Notes: generated by a model from the letters alone, not told the origin. A stretch of 43,191 bases of DNA from Caballeronia jiangsuensis (GCA_000648925.1 JFHF01000060.1:1-43191); one strand, 5' to 3'. Shown: positions 17,023 to 26,760, counted from the first letter of the stretch. Program-made: numbers and translations.

Positions 17023-19620
17023 ATGAATACTGCAAACCGCAAACCCCTGCCCGGCTCCTCGCTCGATTATTTCGATGCGCGCGCAGCCGTCGAAGCCATC
17101 GCACCGGGCGCATACGACAAGCTGCCTTACACCTCGCGCGTGCTCGCGGAGAATCTCGTGCGCCGCTGCGATCCGGCGATGCTCGAACAATCGCTGATGC
17201 AGCTCGTCGAAAGGAAGCGGGAGCGCGACTTCCCGTGGTTCCCGGCGCGCGTCGTGTGTCACGACATTCTCGGACAGACCGCGCTCGTCGATCTCGCTGG
17301 CCTGCGCGATGCCATCGCGGACCAGGGCGGCGATCCCGCGAAAGTGAATCCCGTGGTGCCGGTGCAGCTCATCGTCGATCATTCGCTCGCGGTGGAATGC
17401 GGCGGCTTCGATCCGGACGCGTTCGCGAAGAACCGCGCCATCGAGGATCGGCGCAACGAGGATCGCTTCGACTTCATCAACTGGACCAAGAAGGCGTTCA
17501 AGAATGTCGATGTGATTCCGCCGGGCAACGGGATCATGCATCAGATCAATCTGGAGCGCATGTCGCCGGTCATTCATGCGATCGACGGCATCGCGTATCC
17601 GGATACGCTCGTCGGCACCGACAGCCACACGCCGCACGTCGATGCGCTCGGCGTGATCGCAATCGGCGTGGGCGGCCTCGAAGCCGAAAACGTGATGCTG
17701 GGCCGCGCGTCGTGGATGCGCCTGCCGGATATCGTCGGCGTCGAGCTTTCCGGCAAGCGTCAGCCGGGCATCACGGCAACCGATATCGTGCTCGCGCTCA
17801 CCGAATTCCTGCGCAAGGAAAAGGTGGTCGGCGCGTATCTCGAGTTCTATGGCGAAGGTGCATCGAGCCTCACGCTCGGCGACCGCGCGACGATCTCGAA
17901 CATGGCGCCCGAATACGGCGCAACGGCCGCGATGTTCTATATCGACGAGCAGACGATCGAGTATCTGCGTCTCACCGGCCGCGAGGACAAGCAAGTGAGC
18001 CTCGTCGAGCAATACGCGAAAACCGCGGGGCTGTGGGCCGATTCGCTGACGCATGCCGAATATGAACGGGTGCTGCGCTTCGATCTGTCGGCGGTCGTGC
18101 GCAACATGGCCGGGCCGTCGAATCCGCACAAGCGCCTGCCGGTTTCGGAACTGGCGGCGCGCGGCATCGCGGGCAAATGGGAAGACACGCCGGGGCAGAT
18201 GCCCGACGGCGCGGTGATCATCGCGGCGATCACGAGCTGCACCAACACCAGCAATCCGCGCAACGTGATCGCGGCGGCGCTGCTCGCGCGCAATGCGAAT
18301 GCGCAAGGTCTCACGCGCAAGCCGTGGGTGAAATCGTCGCTGGCGCCGGGCTCGAAAGCGGTCGAACTGTATTTGCAGGAAGCCGGTTTGCTGCCGGATC
18401 TGGAACGGCTCGGCTTCGGCATCGTCGCGTTCGCATGCACGACGTGCAACGGCATGTCCGGCGCGCTCGATCCCGCGATCCAGCAGGAAATCATCGATCG
18501 CGATCTGTACGCGACCGCCGTGCTCTCCGGCAATCGCAACTTCGACGGCCGCATTCATCCGTACGCGAAGCAGGCGTTTCTCGCGTCGCCGCCGCTCGTC
18601 GTCGCGTACGCGATCGCGGGCACGATCCGCTTCGACATCGAACGCGATGCGCTCGGCATCGGCGCGAAAGGCCAGCCCGTGTATCTGAAGGACATCTGGC
18701 CGAGCGACGAGGAAATCGACGCCATCGTCAAGCAAAGCGTGAAGCCGGAACAATTCCGAAAGGTCTACGAGCCGATGTTTGCGCTGACCCCGGCGAGCGG
18801 CGAAGCCATCAGCCCGCTCTACGACTGGCGCGCGCAAAGCACGTACATTCGCCGCCCGCCGTATTGGGAAGGCGCGCTCGCGGGTGAACGCACGCTCACA
18901 GGAATGCGCCCGCTCGCCGTGCTCGGCGACAACATCACGACGGACCATCTCTCGCCGTCCAACGCGATCCTCGCGAACAGCGCGGCCGGCGAATACCTCA
19001 CGAAAATGGGCTTGCCGGAGGAAGACTTCAACTCGTACGCGACGCATCGCGGCGACCATCTGACGGCGCAGCGCGCGACCTTCGCGAATCCGACGCTCAT
19101 CAACGAAATGGCGATCGTCGAAGGTCAGCAGAAGAAGGGCTCGCTCGCGCGCATCGAACCGGAAGGCAAGGTTACGCGCATGTGGGAAGCGATCGAAACC
19201 TACATGGAGCGCAAGCAGCCGCTCATCATCGTCGCGGGCGCGGATTACGGGCAAGGCTCGTCGCGCGACTGGGCCGCGAAAGGCGTGCGGCTCGCGGGCG
19301 TCGAAGCGATCGTCGCGGAAGGCTTCGAGCGCATTCATCGCACGAACCTGATCGGCATGGGCGTGCTGCCGCTCGAATTCAAGCCGGGCGCGAATCGACA
19401 GACGTTCGCTATCGACGGCACCGAGACCTATGACGTGATCGGCGAGCGCAAGCCGCGAGCGGATCTCACGCTCGTGATCCATCGCGCGAACGGCGAGCGT
19501 GTCGAGGTGCCGGTGACGTGCCGCCTCGACACGGCGGAAGAAGTGTCGATCTACGAAGCCGGCGGCGTGCTGCAACGCTTCGCGCAGGACTTCCTGGAGT
19601 CGTCGAAGGCGGCGGCCTGA
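17023..19620 (+). CDS. acnD: Fe/S-dependent 2-methylcitrate dehydratase AcnD
   Basis: 865 residues of the aconitase family. It dehydrates 2-methylcitrate to 2-methyl-aconitate (trans form in characterised AcnD), replacing the cofactor-free PrpD. The [4Fe-4S] ligands are Cys406 (TSCTNTSNPRN), Cys472 and Cys475 (ACTTCNGMSG); the aconitase 'GADYGQGSSRDWAAKG' swivel-domain motif is near residue 745. Start ATG 17023 gives the normal AcnD length; the ribosome site is weak. Assignment as AcnD and not housekeeping aconitase rests on its prpF partner and the N-terminal 'RKPLPGSSLDYFDARAAVEAI' type. The 262-bp gap upstream contains the prpC terminator. 32 bp separate it from prpF. Confidence 0.95.
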   Translation: MNTANRKPLPGSSLDYFDARAAVEAIAPGAYDKLPYTSRVLAENLVRRCDPAMLEQSLMQLVERKRERDFPWFPARVVCHDILGQTALVDLAGLRDAIADQGGDPAKVNPVVPVQLIVDHSLAVECGGFDPDAFAKNRAIEDRRNEDRFDFINWTKKAFKNVDVIPPGNGIMHQINLERMSPVIHAIDGIAYPDTLVGTDSHTPHVDALGVIAIGVGGLEAENVMLGRASWMRLPDIVGVELSGKRQPGITATDIVLALTEFLRKEKVVGAYLEFYGEGASSLTLGDRATISNMAPEYGATAAMFYIDEQTIEYLRLTGREDKQVSLVEQYAKTAGLWADSLTHAEYERVLRFDLSAVVRNMAGPSNPHKRLPVSELAARGIAGKWEDTPGQMPDGAVIIAAITSCTNTSNPRNVIAAALLARNANAQGLTRKPWVKSSLAPGSKAVELYLQEAGLLPDLERLGFGIVAFACTTCNGMSGALDPAIQQEIIDRDLYATAVLSGNRNFDGRIHPYAKQAFLASPPLVVAYAIAGTIRFDIERDALGIGAKGQPVYLKDIWPSDEEIDAIVKQSVKPEQFRKVYEPMFALTPASGEAISPLYDWRAQSTYIRRPPYWEGALAGERTLTGMRPLAVLGDNITTDHLSPSNAILANSAAGEYLTKMGLPEEDFNSYATHRGDHLTAQRATFANPTLINEMAIVEGQQKKGSLARIEPEGKVTRMWEAIETYMERKQPLIIVAGADYGQGSSRDWAAKGVRLAGVEAIVAEGFERIHRTNLIGMGVLPLEFKPGANRQTFAIDGTETYDVIGERKPRADLTLVIHRANGERVEVPVTCRLDTAEEVSIYEAGGVLQRFAQDFLESSKAAA

Positions 19621-19652
19621 CATCGGACGCCATCTCTCTCACAAGGAATCAC

Positions 19653-20846
19653 ATGGCACACGCACCACAGATCAAGATCGCCGCGACCTACATGCGCGGC
19701 GGCACCAGCAAGGGCGTTTTCTTTCGCCTGAACGATTTGCCCGAAGCGGCGCGCGTGCCCGGAGCCGCGCGCGATGCGCTTTTCCTGCGCGTGATCGGCA
19801 GCCCGGACCCGTATGGCAAGCAGATCGACGGCATGGGCGGCGCGACGTCGAGCACGAGCAAGACGGTCATCGTCTCGAAGAGCGCGCGGCCCGGTCATGA
19901 CGTCGATTATCTCTTCGGTCAGGTCGCCATCGACAAGCCGTTCGTCGACTGGAGCGGCAATTGCGGCAATCTTTCCGCGGCGGTCGGACCGTTCGCGATC
20001 GCGGGCGGCCTCGTCGATCCGGAGCGCGTGCCGGACAACGGCGTCGCGATCGTGCGCATCTGGCAGGCGAACATCGGCAAGACGATCATCGCGCATGTGC
20101 CGATGACGAGCGGCTCGGTGCAGGAAACCGGCGACTTCGAACTGGACGGCGTGACCTTCCCCGCCGCCGAAGTGCAGCTCGAATTTCTCGACCCGGCAGC
20201 GGAGGAAGAAGGCGCGGGAGGCGCGATGTTCCCGACGGGCAATCTCGTCGACGATCTCGACGTCCCCGGCATCGGCACCTTCAAGGCGACGATGATCAAC
20301 GCGGGCATTCCGACGATCTTCGTCAACGCGGACGCCATCGGCTACAAGGGCACCGAGCTTCAGGACGCGATCAACGGCGACGACGCGGCGTTGAAGCGCT
20401 TCGAAACCATTCGCGCATACGGCGCGCTGCGCATGGGGCTCATCAAGAGCCTCGATGAAATCGCCACGCGTCAGCACACGCCGAAGATCGCGTTCGTCGC
20501 GGCTCCGGCGGACTATGTCGCATCGAGCGGCAAGCGGATCGGCGCGGACGATGTCGATGTGCTCGTGCGCGCGATGTCGATGGGCAAGCTGCATCACGCG
20601 ATGATGGGCACGGCGGCTGTCGCCATCGGCACGGCGGCGGCGATTCCGGGCACGCTCGTCAATCTCGCGGCGGGCGGCGGCGAGCGTCAGTCGGTGCGCT
20701 TCGGGCATCCGTCGGGCACGTTGCGCGTCGGCGCGGAAGCGGTCGAATCGAACGGCGAGTGGCAGGTGAAGAAAGCCATCATGAGCCGCAGCGCGCGCGT
20801 GCTGATGGAAGGCCGCGTGTGGGTTCCGAACGTATTGCCGGATTGA
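19653..20846 (+). CDS. prpF: 2-methylaconitate cis-trans isomerase PrpF
   Basis: 397 residues. It isomerises the trans-2-methylaconitate made by AcnD to the cis form that aconitase hydrates to 2-methylisocitrate, the PrpB substrate. The start of the family (IAATYMRGGTSKGVFF) and the segments 'DGMGGATSSTSKTVIV', 'DWSGNCGNLSAAVGPFAI' with the conserved cysteine, and 'HPSGTLRVG' are all present. Start ATG 19653 has AAGGA at 19643-19647; a longer open frame from 19518 is inside acnD. It completes the acnD-prpF variant of the methylcitrate cycle. No terminator is apparent in the 135 bp before the next gene. Confidence 0.96.
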   Translation: MAHAPQIKIAATYMRGGTSKGVFFRLNDLPEAARVPGAARDALFLRVIGSPDPYGKQIDGMGGATSSTSKTVIVSKSARPGHDVDYLFGQVAIDKPFVDWSGNCGNLSAAVGPFAIAGGLVDPERVPDNGVAIVRIWQANIGKTIIAHVPMTSGSVQETGDFELDGVTFPAAEVQLEFLDPAAEEEGAGGAMFPTGNLVDDLDVPGIGTFKATMINAGIPTIFVNADAIGYKGTELQDAINGDDAALKRFETIRAYGALRMGLIKSLDEIATRQHTPKIAFVAAPADYVASSGKRIGADDVDVLVRAMSMGKLHHAMMGTAAVAIGTAAAIPGTLVNLAAGGGERQSVRFGHPSGTLRVGAEAVESNGEWQVKKAIMSRSARVLMEGRVWVPNVLPD

Positions 20847-20981
20847 GCCGGCGTTAGTTCCCGGTCGTGGGCGCGTCCGAATCGCACGCTCGTCTGTGAC
20901 GCAGGCGTCATTGAGTCGAGCCGAGTCGCGTAGAATGAAAACGCCGATCTCGGTCTTCGACTCCGCGCGACAGGACATCCC

Positions 20982-22109
20982 ATGCTGCAGCCATTTGCGT
21001 CATCAGAGCCGTTCACGATTGGCGTCGAACTCGAAGTTCAGGTCGTCAATACCCACGACTACAACCTGACCAAGGCGACCACGGAGCTGCTGAATCGCGT
21101 AAAGGAAGAGAGCTTCGCGGGGGCGATCAACCCGGAGACGACCGAAGGGATGATCGAGTTGTCGACCGGCATCTGCAAGGACTTCGATCAGGCGCGCAGC
21201 GAATTGCAGGTGCTGCGCGATACGCTGGTCCGGGCAGCGGACTTTCTGAACGTCGGCGTGTGCGGCGGAGGCACGAACTTCTTCCAGAACTGGTACGACC
21301 AACGCTCCGACGGGCGCGAGCGCTCGGAATATCTCATGGGGCTGTACGGAGCGCTGTACCAGCAGTTCACGATCTTCGGCCAGCACGTGCACGTAGGCTG
21401 TCCCGATCCCGATTCGGCGCTCGTTCTATTGCACTCGCTTTCGCGCTACGTCCCGCACTTCATCGCACTCGCGGCTTCTTCTCCATTCGTGCAGGGCAGC
21501 GATACGCAGTTTCAATGCGCGCGGCTCAATTCGGTCGCGCCATTTCCTCTGGCAGGGCAAGCGCCTTTCATGACGAGCTGGTCCGAATTCGAAGAGTACT
21601 TCGATCGCATGACGAACACGGGCCTCGTCAAAAGCCTGAAGGACTTTTACTGGGACATTCGTCCAAGCCCGGGTTACGGCACGATCGAAGTACGCGTGAT
21701 GGACACACCGCTGCGTGTCGAATGGGCCGCGGCGATTGCCGCTTATATTCAGGCGCTCGCGCGGTATCTTCTGCTCGATAAGCCTGTGCCCCTCAGCGAG
21801 CGCGATTATGAAGTGTATCGAACCAACCGCTTCATGGCCTGCCGCTTCGGACTCGACGGCACCTGCGTGAATCCGCATACCGGGCAGCGCGATACGATCC
21901 GGGGCGAGATCCTTGCCACGCTGGACGCGATCGCGAGCCATGCGAAAGTGTTGGGCGCCGAGGAAGGACTCGACATCGTCAGGCGCACCGTGACGTCCGG
22001 TTTGAGCGACGCCATGTGGCTGCGCCGAATCTACGGCGCGCACGATTCATTGCATGAGGTCGTGCGTCAGCAGTGCCGCGTATGGCGTGGCGCGCAGGCG
22101 CTCGAATAG
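20982..22109 (+). CDS. Carboxylate-amine ligase, YbdK family (GCS2-like)
   Basis: 375 residues of the glutamate-cysteine ligase family 2. The ATP/metal-binding strands 'F-T-I-G-V-E-L-E-V-Q' at the N-terminus, 'GGGTNFFQNW', 'FGQHVHVGC' and 'YGTIEVRVMDTP' are conserved. The family makes peptide-like bonds between a carboxylate and an amine; E. coli YbdK has weak gamma-glutamylcysteine synthetase activity, and the natural substrates are largely unknown. ATG 20982 is preceded by an imperfect ribosome site (CAGGACA). It stands alone, 135 bp after prpF, and is convergent with the ATP-grasp gene 31 bp away. Confidence 0.88.
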   Translation: MLQPFASSEPFTIGVELEVQVVNTHDYNLTKATTELLNRVKEESFAGAINPETTEGMIELSTGICKDFDQARSELQVLRDTLVRAADFLNVGVCGGGTNFFQNWYDQRSDGRERSEYLMGLYGALYQQFTIFGQHVHVGCPDPDSALVLLHSLSRYVPHFIALAASSPFVQGSDTQFQCARLNSVAPFPLAGQAPFMTSWSEFEEYFDRMTNTGLVKSLKDFYWDIRPSPGYGTIEVRVMDTPLRVEWAAAIAAYIQALARYLLLDKPVPLSERDYEVYRTNRFMACRFGLDGTCVNPHTGQRDTIRGEILATLDAIASHAKVLGAEEGLDIVRRTVTSGLSDAMWLRRIYGAHDSLHEVVRQQCRVWRGAQALE

Positions 22110-22140
22110 GCGCCCCGCACGCCACCTTCCGCATCCGCAA

Positions 22141-23001
22141 TCACATCAGATTGCCCCACTCGTAGTCCACCCTGTCCGGCCGAAGCCGAAACATTCCCGC
22201 GCCGGGCGTGAACGTCAGTTCCCCGAAATAGATTGCATCATTCGAATCGTAGAGATCGACACGCACGAATTCGAAATCGCTGGCCAGCGTGCGCGCCACC
22301 GACAGCAGCGCGTCCAGTTTCTCAGGCCGTGGAGCCGGCGTTGCGCTGCGCTTGTAGTGGCCCATCGAGATGTCGAGACGGTTCCAGTCAGCGTCGTAAA
22401 TATCGCCGCGCGGCGATTCGCCGAAGCGGTCCGAGATGACGAGGATGAAGATTTTCGGATCGCCCGATTGCTTGTTGAAGACATGAAGCTTCAGATCGGG
22501 TGGAACCTTTCCATCCGGTTCGACAAGAAGCGCCTCGAAGAAAATGCGCCGCTCGATCGTGCGGTAGTGCCGCTCACGCGCGATCGCATAGAAGTCGGTC
22601 GATAACCAGCTTTGCGCCAGCGCATCGAGTTCTTCGAACGACGTGGTGCTCTTGTCCTTGACGAGATGCACGAAGCCGCTGCCGTGATTCGCCTTCATGA
22701 CGAACGCCGGCGGCAGAGCATCGAAAACTTCTCGCGTGAAATCCGACGGCTCGGCGACGAGCGGTACGAGATACTCGCTGCCGATCTTATCGGCAACATA
22801 TTCTCGAACCTTCAACTTGTCGGTAAGGTCGCCAAAGCGCGGATCGGGTTGGAGACAGCGCCGCAGAATCTTTTCATTGAATGTCGTCGGATGGCGCATT
22901 TTCGGAAAGCGCCCGATCCTGCGACGGTGATAAATGCTCAAATACAGGTTGTCGGGCAACCAGTCCCTTACGCTGTGGATCAGCGCCTTTGAGAGAGTCA
23001 T
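22141..23001 (-). CDS. TupA-like ATP-grasp protein
   Basis: 286 residues. The N-terminal 'FNEKILRR' segment, the ATP-grasp strand 'PPAFVMKANHGSGFVHLVKD', the middle 'DLKLHVFNK' and the C-terminal 'FVRVDLYD…IYFGELTFTPGAGM' are those of TupA-type ATP-grasp proteins. The family is linked to teichuronopeptide synthesis and to adding amino acids to surface polysaccharides: it should use ATP to join a carboxylate to an amine or hydroxyl. The glutamate and asparagine positions that usually bind Mg are partly changed at the end (G-E-L-T-F). ATG 23001 follows GGAGG at an ideal distance. The glycosyltransferases downstream fit a surface-glycan role, which is inference. Confidence 0.85.
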   Translation of the reverse strand: MTLSKALIHSVRDWLPDNLYLSIYHRRRIGRFPKMRHPTTFNEKILRRCLQPDPRFGDLTDKLKVREYVADKIGSEYLVPLVAEPSDFTREVFDALPPAFVMKANHGSGFVHLVKDKSTTSFEELDALAQSWLSTDFYAIARERHYRTIERRIFFEALLVEPDGKVPPDLKLHVFNKQSGDPKIFILVISDRFGESPRGDIYDADWNRLDISMGHYKRSATPAPRPEKLDALLSVARTLASDFEFVRVDLYDSNDAIYFGELTFTPGAGMFRLRPDRVDYEWGNLM

Positions 23002-23544
23002 GCACTCGCCTCCAAATTTCCTTACACGTCAGACGAAATCGCTTCCGCCCATGCTTCGGCTGCGCCTTGAGCGTACCGCGTTTATCGAGGCGTTGTTTGC
23101 TGAAGGACGACACTTCGATCACGACCTCGATTTTCTGCTGAAGCGGCGACCCGTCGTATGTGCGCGACCGCACACACTCGCAAACCGCGCTATCTGAACT
23201 CGTATCCAACGGTAGTTTTGCTTGCGACCACGAGACATCAACGCTACATTGCCTCTGCCGGCGAATCAGATGGCCGGACAGGTTTCTCTCTTTCGATGAA
23301 TCGCTGAGCTTCATCGGCGTGCGCCGACCGATACGCATCCGGTCATTCAACCGCGCGCCGCAGCGACAGGCGTCAACACTTGCGTCAATCGCATCGATAC
23401 CGTCTCGACGGGCAAGCGTCTTCTTGCGCCGGAGCGGATCGCGATGCTTCAGATGCCGGATGCACGCCACGCATGCATCGCGCATGCGCCCGCAGTGCAG
23501 CCCGCAGCACCTTCAGAAATCCATCCAAGGGGCGGAGTCGACAC
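23002..23544. other. Intergenic region without a recognisable gene
   Basis: A 543-bp gap between the divergent ATP-grasp and lipoprotein genes. Open frames exist on both strands (for example 22934-23197 +), but none has a family signature, a convincing ribosome site or a plausible amino-acid make-up. Promoters for both neighbours must lie here; I cannot place one with confidence. Confidence 0.6.
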
Positions 23545-24786
23545 ATGCTCAAAGAGAAACATAAACATACGCGCTGGATCGCCGGCGCAGTCTCAGTCGC
23601 GGCGCTTGCATTGCTTGCCGCTTGCGGCGGTGGTGGCGGCGGTGACAGTACTGCGAGCAACGGCTCCAGTTCGCCCGCGAACTCGGGCGATACCGGCGCG
23701 AGCGCACCGGCACCGGCATCGACGCCGACAACGCCGACGAACACCACACCTACTCTCGCCGCAGCGACCGCCGTCCTCGACGGCACGACGCTCGGCACCG
23801 CGCAATGGAACGACGGCTCGACATCCTCCGGTGGCACCGGCCAGGCGGTCAGCAATCTCACCTGCACGGTGGCAGGTAACAAGTACAGCTACGCGCATCT
23901 CTCGATCTATCAGGACGGCAAGCAGCTCGCGTTGCCGGCGAACATCGGCAGCGTGGCGCCGACGATGGCCCTGCAGCGGGGCTGTGTCTATCCGGTCCAC
24001 ACGGTCGATGCGTCGGGCAAGATTCGCATGGACGTGACGTCGAACGGCACGTACACGCTGGGTCAGTTCTTCGCCGTATGGGGTCAGCCGCTCAGCACCA
24101 CCAACGTCGCAGGCATCGCCGGCACGGTGACGGCCTGGGTCAACACGGGCGGCACGCTCACGAAATACACCGGCGATCTCGCGAGCCTCGCGCTGCCGCA
24201 GCACGGCGAAGTGACGCTGGTCGTCGGCACGCCGCCGGCCCAGATCGCCACCTATACGTGGACCGATCCGCCGCCCTTCACATCGACCGTCACCACGCTC
24301 TCCTTCGGCGGCGTCGTGGGCAGTGCGTTCTGGGCGGACGGCATGACGGCGACAGGCGCCACGGGCGCGCCGGTGGATGGCGTGATCTGCGCGGCGGGCA
24401 TGGCCGAAACCTTCCACGTGCACTCGCATGTCGCCATCTTCAAGGACGGCCAATGGCTCGCGTTCCCGAAGAACGTCGGCATCCTGTCGCAGTGCAACTA
24501 CGAGATGCATACGCATGACAACACCGGCATCATCCATATCGAAACACCGAACGTGAAGACATTCACGCTCGGCGAGGTTTTCGATATCTGGGGGCAGCCG
24601 CTGTCCAGTACGAACGTTGCGGGTATCACGGGCAATATCGTGGTCTATATCAACGATAACGGCGATGTCCGTCGATACATGGGCGACCCGCGCAACATCG
24701 TGCTGACTTCGCTGCGGGACATCACGTTCCAGATCGGCACGCCGTTGCCGTCGCTTCCGACCTACTCCTGGTACGAGCAGCAGTAA
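23545..24786 (+). CDS. Lipoprotein with two tandem copies of an uncharacterised His-rich domain
   Basis: 413 residues. A lipoprotein signal ends in L24-A-A-C27, followed by a Gly run and a Ser/Pro/Thr linker to about residue 75. Then come two homologous domains, about 78-230 and 250-400. Shared marks include 'C…H-T', 'TLG-x-x-F-x-x-WGQPLS-T-TNVAGI-G' and a final 'GTP'. Domain 2 has a full set of potential metal ligands: His291, His293, His295 (HVHSH), Cys317, His322, His324, His331 and Glu333. In domain 1 the same places read Tyr114, Tyr116, His118, Cys147, His152, Val154, Arg161, Asp163. I recognise the domain as a widespread but functionally unassigned one. Start ATG 23545 has GGCGGAG upstream. 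A strong terminator follows. Likely envelope-located; metal binding is inferred. Confidence 0.82.
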   Translation: MLKEKHKHTRWIAGAVSVAALALLAACGGGGGGDSTASNGSSSPANSGDTGASAPAPASTPTTPTNTTPTLAAATAVLDGTTLGTAQWNDGSTSSGGTGQAVSNLTCTVAGNKYSYAHLSIYQDGKQLALPANIGSVAPTMALQRGCVYPVHTVDASGKIRMDVTSNGTYTLGQFFAVWGQPLSTTNVAGIAGTVTAWVNTGGTLTKYTGDLASLALPQHGEVTLVVGTPPAQIATYTWTDPPPFTSTVTTLSFGGVVGSAFWADGMTATGATGAPVDGVICAAGMAETFHVHSHVAIFKDGQWLAFPKNVGILSQCNYEMHTHDNTGIIHIETPNVKTFTLGEVFDIWGQPLSSTNVAGITGNIVVYINDNGDVRRYMGDPRNIVLTSLRDITFQIGTPLPSLPTYSWYEQQ

Positions 24787-24797
24787 CTTCGCGGACG

Positions 24798-24832
24798 AAC
24801 GCCGCGGCGCGAGCCGCGGCGTTTTTCTTTTT
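24798..24832 (+). terminator. Rho-independent terminator after the lipoprotein gene
   Basis: A perfect 11-bp stem (AACGCCGCGGC / GCCGCGGCGTT) closes a GCGA tetraloop and is followed by a T-rich tract, 12 bp after the stop codon. Confidence 0.93.
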
Positions 24833-25260
24833 GCGCGAACATCTATCGTGCTTCCGGCATCCTCGCCAGTCGTTTCTCCCGAGACTGCGCACGCTCACGG
24901 CAGGACCGGCGATGTCTGTGCGGTACTGCATTGAACGATGGTGCGCAAACTGTTATGTTTTCTGCAGCGCGCAGTCTCTGCGATCCTGTTCACGATGCGC
25001 ACGCTTTCTCTATCCGCAGCGGAAATACGCTCGCGCGAGTACCTGTCATGGCAGAGATGAGCACGGTACGACATTGCGTCGCCGGGCGCTACGCGCTCAA
25101 TGCATCGAACACGACGTCGGGCGATCTCACGTCGAGTATGATGATTTAATTTTATGCCTCGATTCACAGGGTTTTCTGTCGTGTCCTCGACTGTTGCACC
25201 CTGATAGCACTTCGCACCGCCGTGTTTCTGAATAGGCCTTTCCAAGGAGACTTCGACGTC
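24833..25260. other. Intergenic region without a recognisable gene
   Basis: About 430 bp between the lipoprotein terminator and the first glycosyltransferase. Short open frames lack family features. A small AT-rich patch at about 25136-25156 (TATGAT, TTTAATTTTATG) could carry a promoter for the glycosyltransferase, but no matching -35 box is obvious. Confidence 0.5.
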
Positions 25261-26484
25261 GTGAAGATACTGATCGCGAACACCCTCTACTTTCCGGATG
25301 AACCCGGAGGCGCCGAGGTATCGACGCGGCTTCTCGCCGAGGGCCTGGTCAGGGCGGGCATCGAAGTCTGCGTGGTCTGCGCGACAGGCACGGGCGCCGA
25401 CCGTGTCGACGACGTGAACGGCGTGAAGGTGTATCGGCTACGTTCGGTCAATCTTTACTGGCCGCATGTGCGCGAGAAGCACGGCCGCGTCGCGAAGCTC
25501 ATCTGGCATGCCATCGATGTGTATAACGTCATCATGTCGCGCAAGCTGTCCAGCATCATCGCGCGCGAGAAGCCGGACGTGATCAGCACCAGCAATCTGT
25601 CTTGCCTCTCCGTCGATATCTGGCGGCTCGCACGCAATGCCGGCGTGCCGATCGTGCATACGGCGCGCGACTATTATCTGATGTGTCCGACGGCGATCAT
25701 GTTCTCTCATGACAAGCCGTGCCAGCGGCAGTGCGGCGTCTGCGCGGTGTATGCGCAGCCCAAGCGCGTCGCGTCGGCGCGCGTTGCGGCCGCCGTGGGC
25801 GTCAGCCGCTTCGTGCTGCAAAAGCACCTTGAAAGCGGCTACTTTTCGCGCGCGGCACGCACGGCGGTCATCTACAACGCCTGCGAGTCGAACGAAGAAT
25901 CGAGCTTGCCGCAACGCACGCGCCGTTATCGCGGTGGCCCGGTGCGGCTCGGCCTGCTCGGGCGCGTGTCGAAAGAGAAAGGGCTGGAAGTGCTGCTCGA
26001 ACAACTGCTCGGCGACGACACGCTGCAATGGACGCTCGCCGTCGGCGGCCACGCGGATGCGGACTATCTCAGCGCGATCAAGGCGAAGTACGACGATCCG
26101 CGCATCGAGTATCTCGGCCGTGTGAACCCCGACGAATTCTTCAACGGCATCGATATTCTCGTGGTGCCATCGATCTGGAACGAACCGTTCGGGCGCGTGA
26201 CGGTCGAAGCGTATTCGCACGGCGTGCCCGTCGTTGGTGCAAACACCGGCGGCATTCCCGAGGTCATCGAGCCGCGCACGAATCTGGTGTTCGACATGGC
26301 GCGTCCATCGACGATCATCGGCAAGTTGCATGAAGCGATTGCACTGCTCGAAGACCCGGACGTGCATGAGCGTCTGCGCGAATACGCCGGGCGCTTCAAC
26401 GTGGATGCGATGGTCGATGCTTATCGGGCGCTGTATGAAAGCGTGCTCACCGAACAGGCGATTCCGCGCGTCGTATGTCCGTGA
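25261..26484 (+). CDS. GT4-family glycosyltransferase (copy 1)
   Basis: 407 residues with the two-domain GT-B fold. The N-terminal acceptor domain starts 'VKILIANTLYFPDEPGGAE'; a Cys cluster C-P-T-A-I-M…C-x3-C-x2-C near residues 143-161 is shared with its neighbour; the donor-sugar domain has 'LLGRVSKEKGLEVLL' and the retaining GT4 signature E-P-F-G-R-V-T-V-E (E-x7-E). Start is GTG 25261 with AAGGAGA at 25244-25250; a GTG at 25222 is less likely. It should move a nucleotide-activated sugar to a lipid-linked or glycan acceptor on the cytoplasmic face of the membrane. Donor and acceptor unknown. It is a clear paralogue of the gene at 26880-28118. Confidence 0.88.
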   Translation: MKILIANTLYFPDEPGGAEVSTRLLAEGLVRAGIEVCVVCATGTGADRVDDVNGVKVYRLRSVNLYWPHVREKHGRVAKLIWHAIDVYNVIMSRKLSSIIAREKPDVISTSNLSCLSVDIWRLARNAGVPIVHTARDYYLMCPTAIMFSHDKPCQRQCGVCAVYAQPKRVASARVAAAVGVSRFVLQKHLESGYFSRAARTAVIYNACESNEESSLPQRTRRYRGGPVRLGLLGRVSKEKGLEVLLEQLLGDDTLQWTLAVGGHADADYLSAIKAKYDDPRIEYLGRVNPDEFFNGIDILVVPSIWNEPFGRVTVEAYSHGVPVVGANTGGIPEVIEPRTNLVFDMARPSTIIGKLHEAIALLEDPDVHERLREYAGRFNVDAMVDAYRALYESVLTEQAIPRVVCP

Positions 26485-26760
26485 ACCTCACGTACTTTTG
26501 TCGAGGCTCATATCGTTTTTACATCTAGCCGGATCGAGTATCGATTCATCAGGAATCTCTAAAGTAAGCAGAAGCACGCAAATTGAAAAACTGCGATGCC
26601 TCAAGCTTCGATGGGGTAAACTGGGCCGCACAGCTCGTAGGAAGTTTGATCACTTCGACCGGTCGCATTCAATATTGCTTTCGTTTGCCGACCGGATCGA
26701 GTGACGCGGCGCCAACTGTCAGCCGTCTGGCCATACGCTGGAATACCGGAGCCGCGACTC
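26485..26760. other. AT-richer spacer between the two glycosyltransferase genes
   Basis: About 276 bp (395 bp to the next glycosyltransferase start). Base composition is visibly lower in GC than in the flanking genes, especially 26485-26720. No terminator, promoter or mobile-element end can be named with confidence. The frame of copy 2 stays open upstream to 26583, but this part has no similarity to copy 1. Confidence 0.5.

Noticed and set aside
17023..19620. Housekeeping aconitase A
   Set aside because: Position between prpC and prpF and the AcnD-type N-terminus fit the methylcitrate dehydratase; prpF occurs as the partner of acnD.
16948..19623. A very long open frame (over 890 codons) on the minus strand opposite acnD
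   Set aside because: It is a shadow of high-GC codon use: its translation is Arg/His/Asp-rich and has no domain, while acnD on the other strand is a clear family member with intact cluster ligands.
22874..23485. A 203-codon minus-strand gene in the gap between the ATP-grasp and lipoprotein genes
   Set aside because: It overlaps the start of the ATP-grasp gene, has no ribosome site and its translation has no recognisable pattern.
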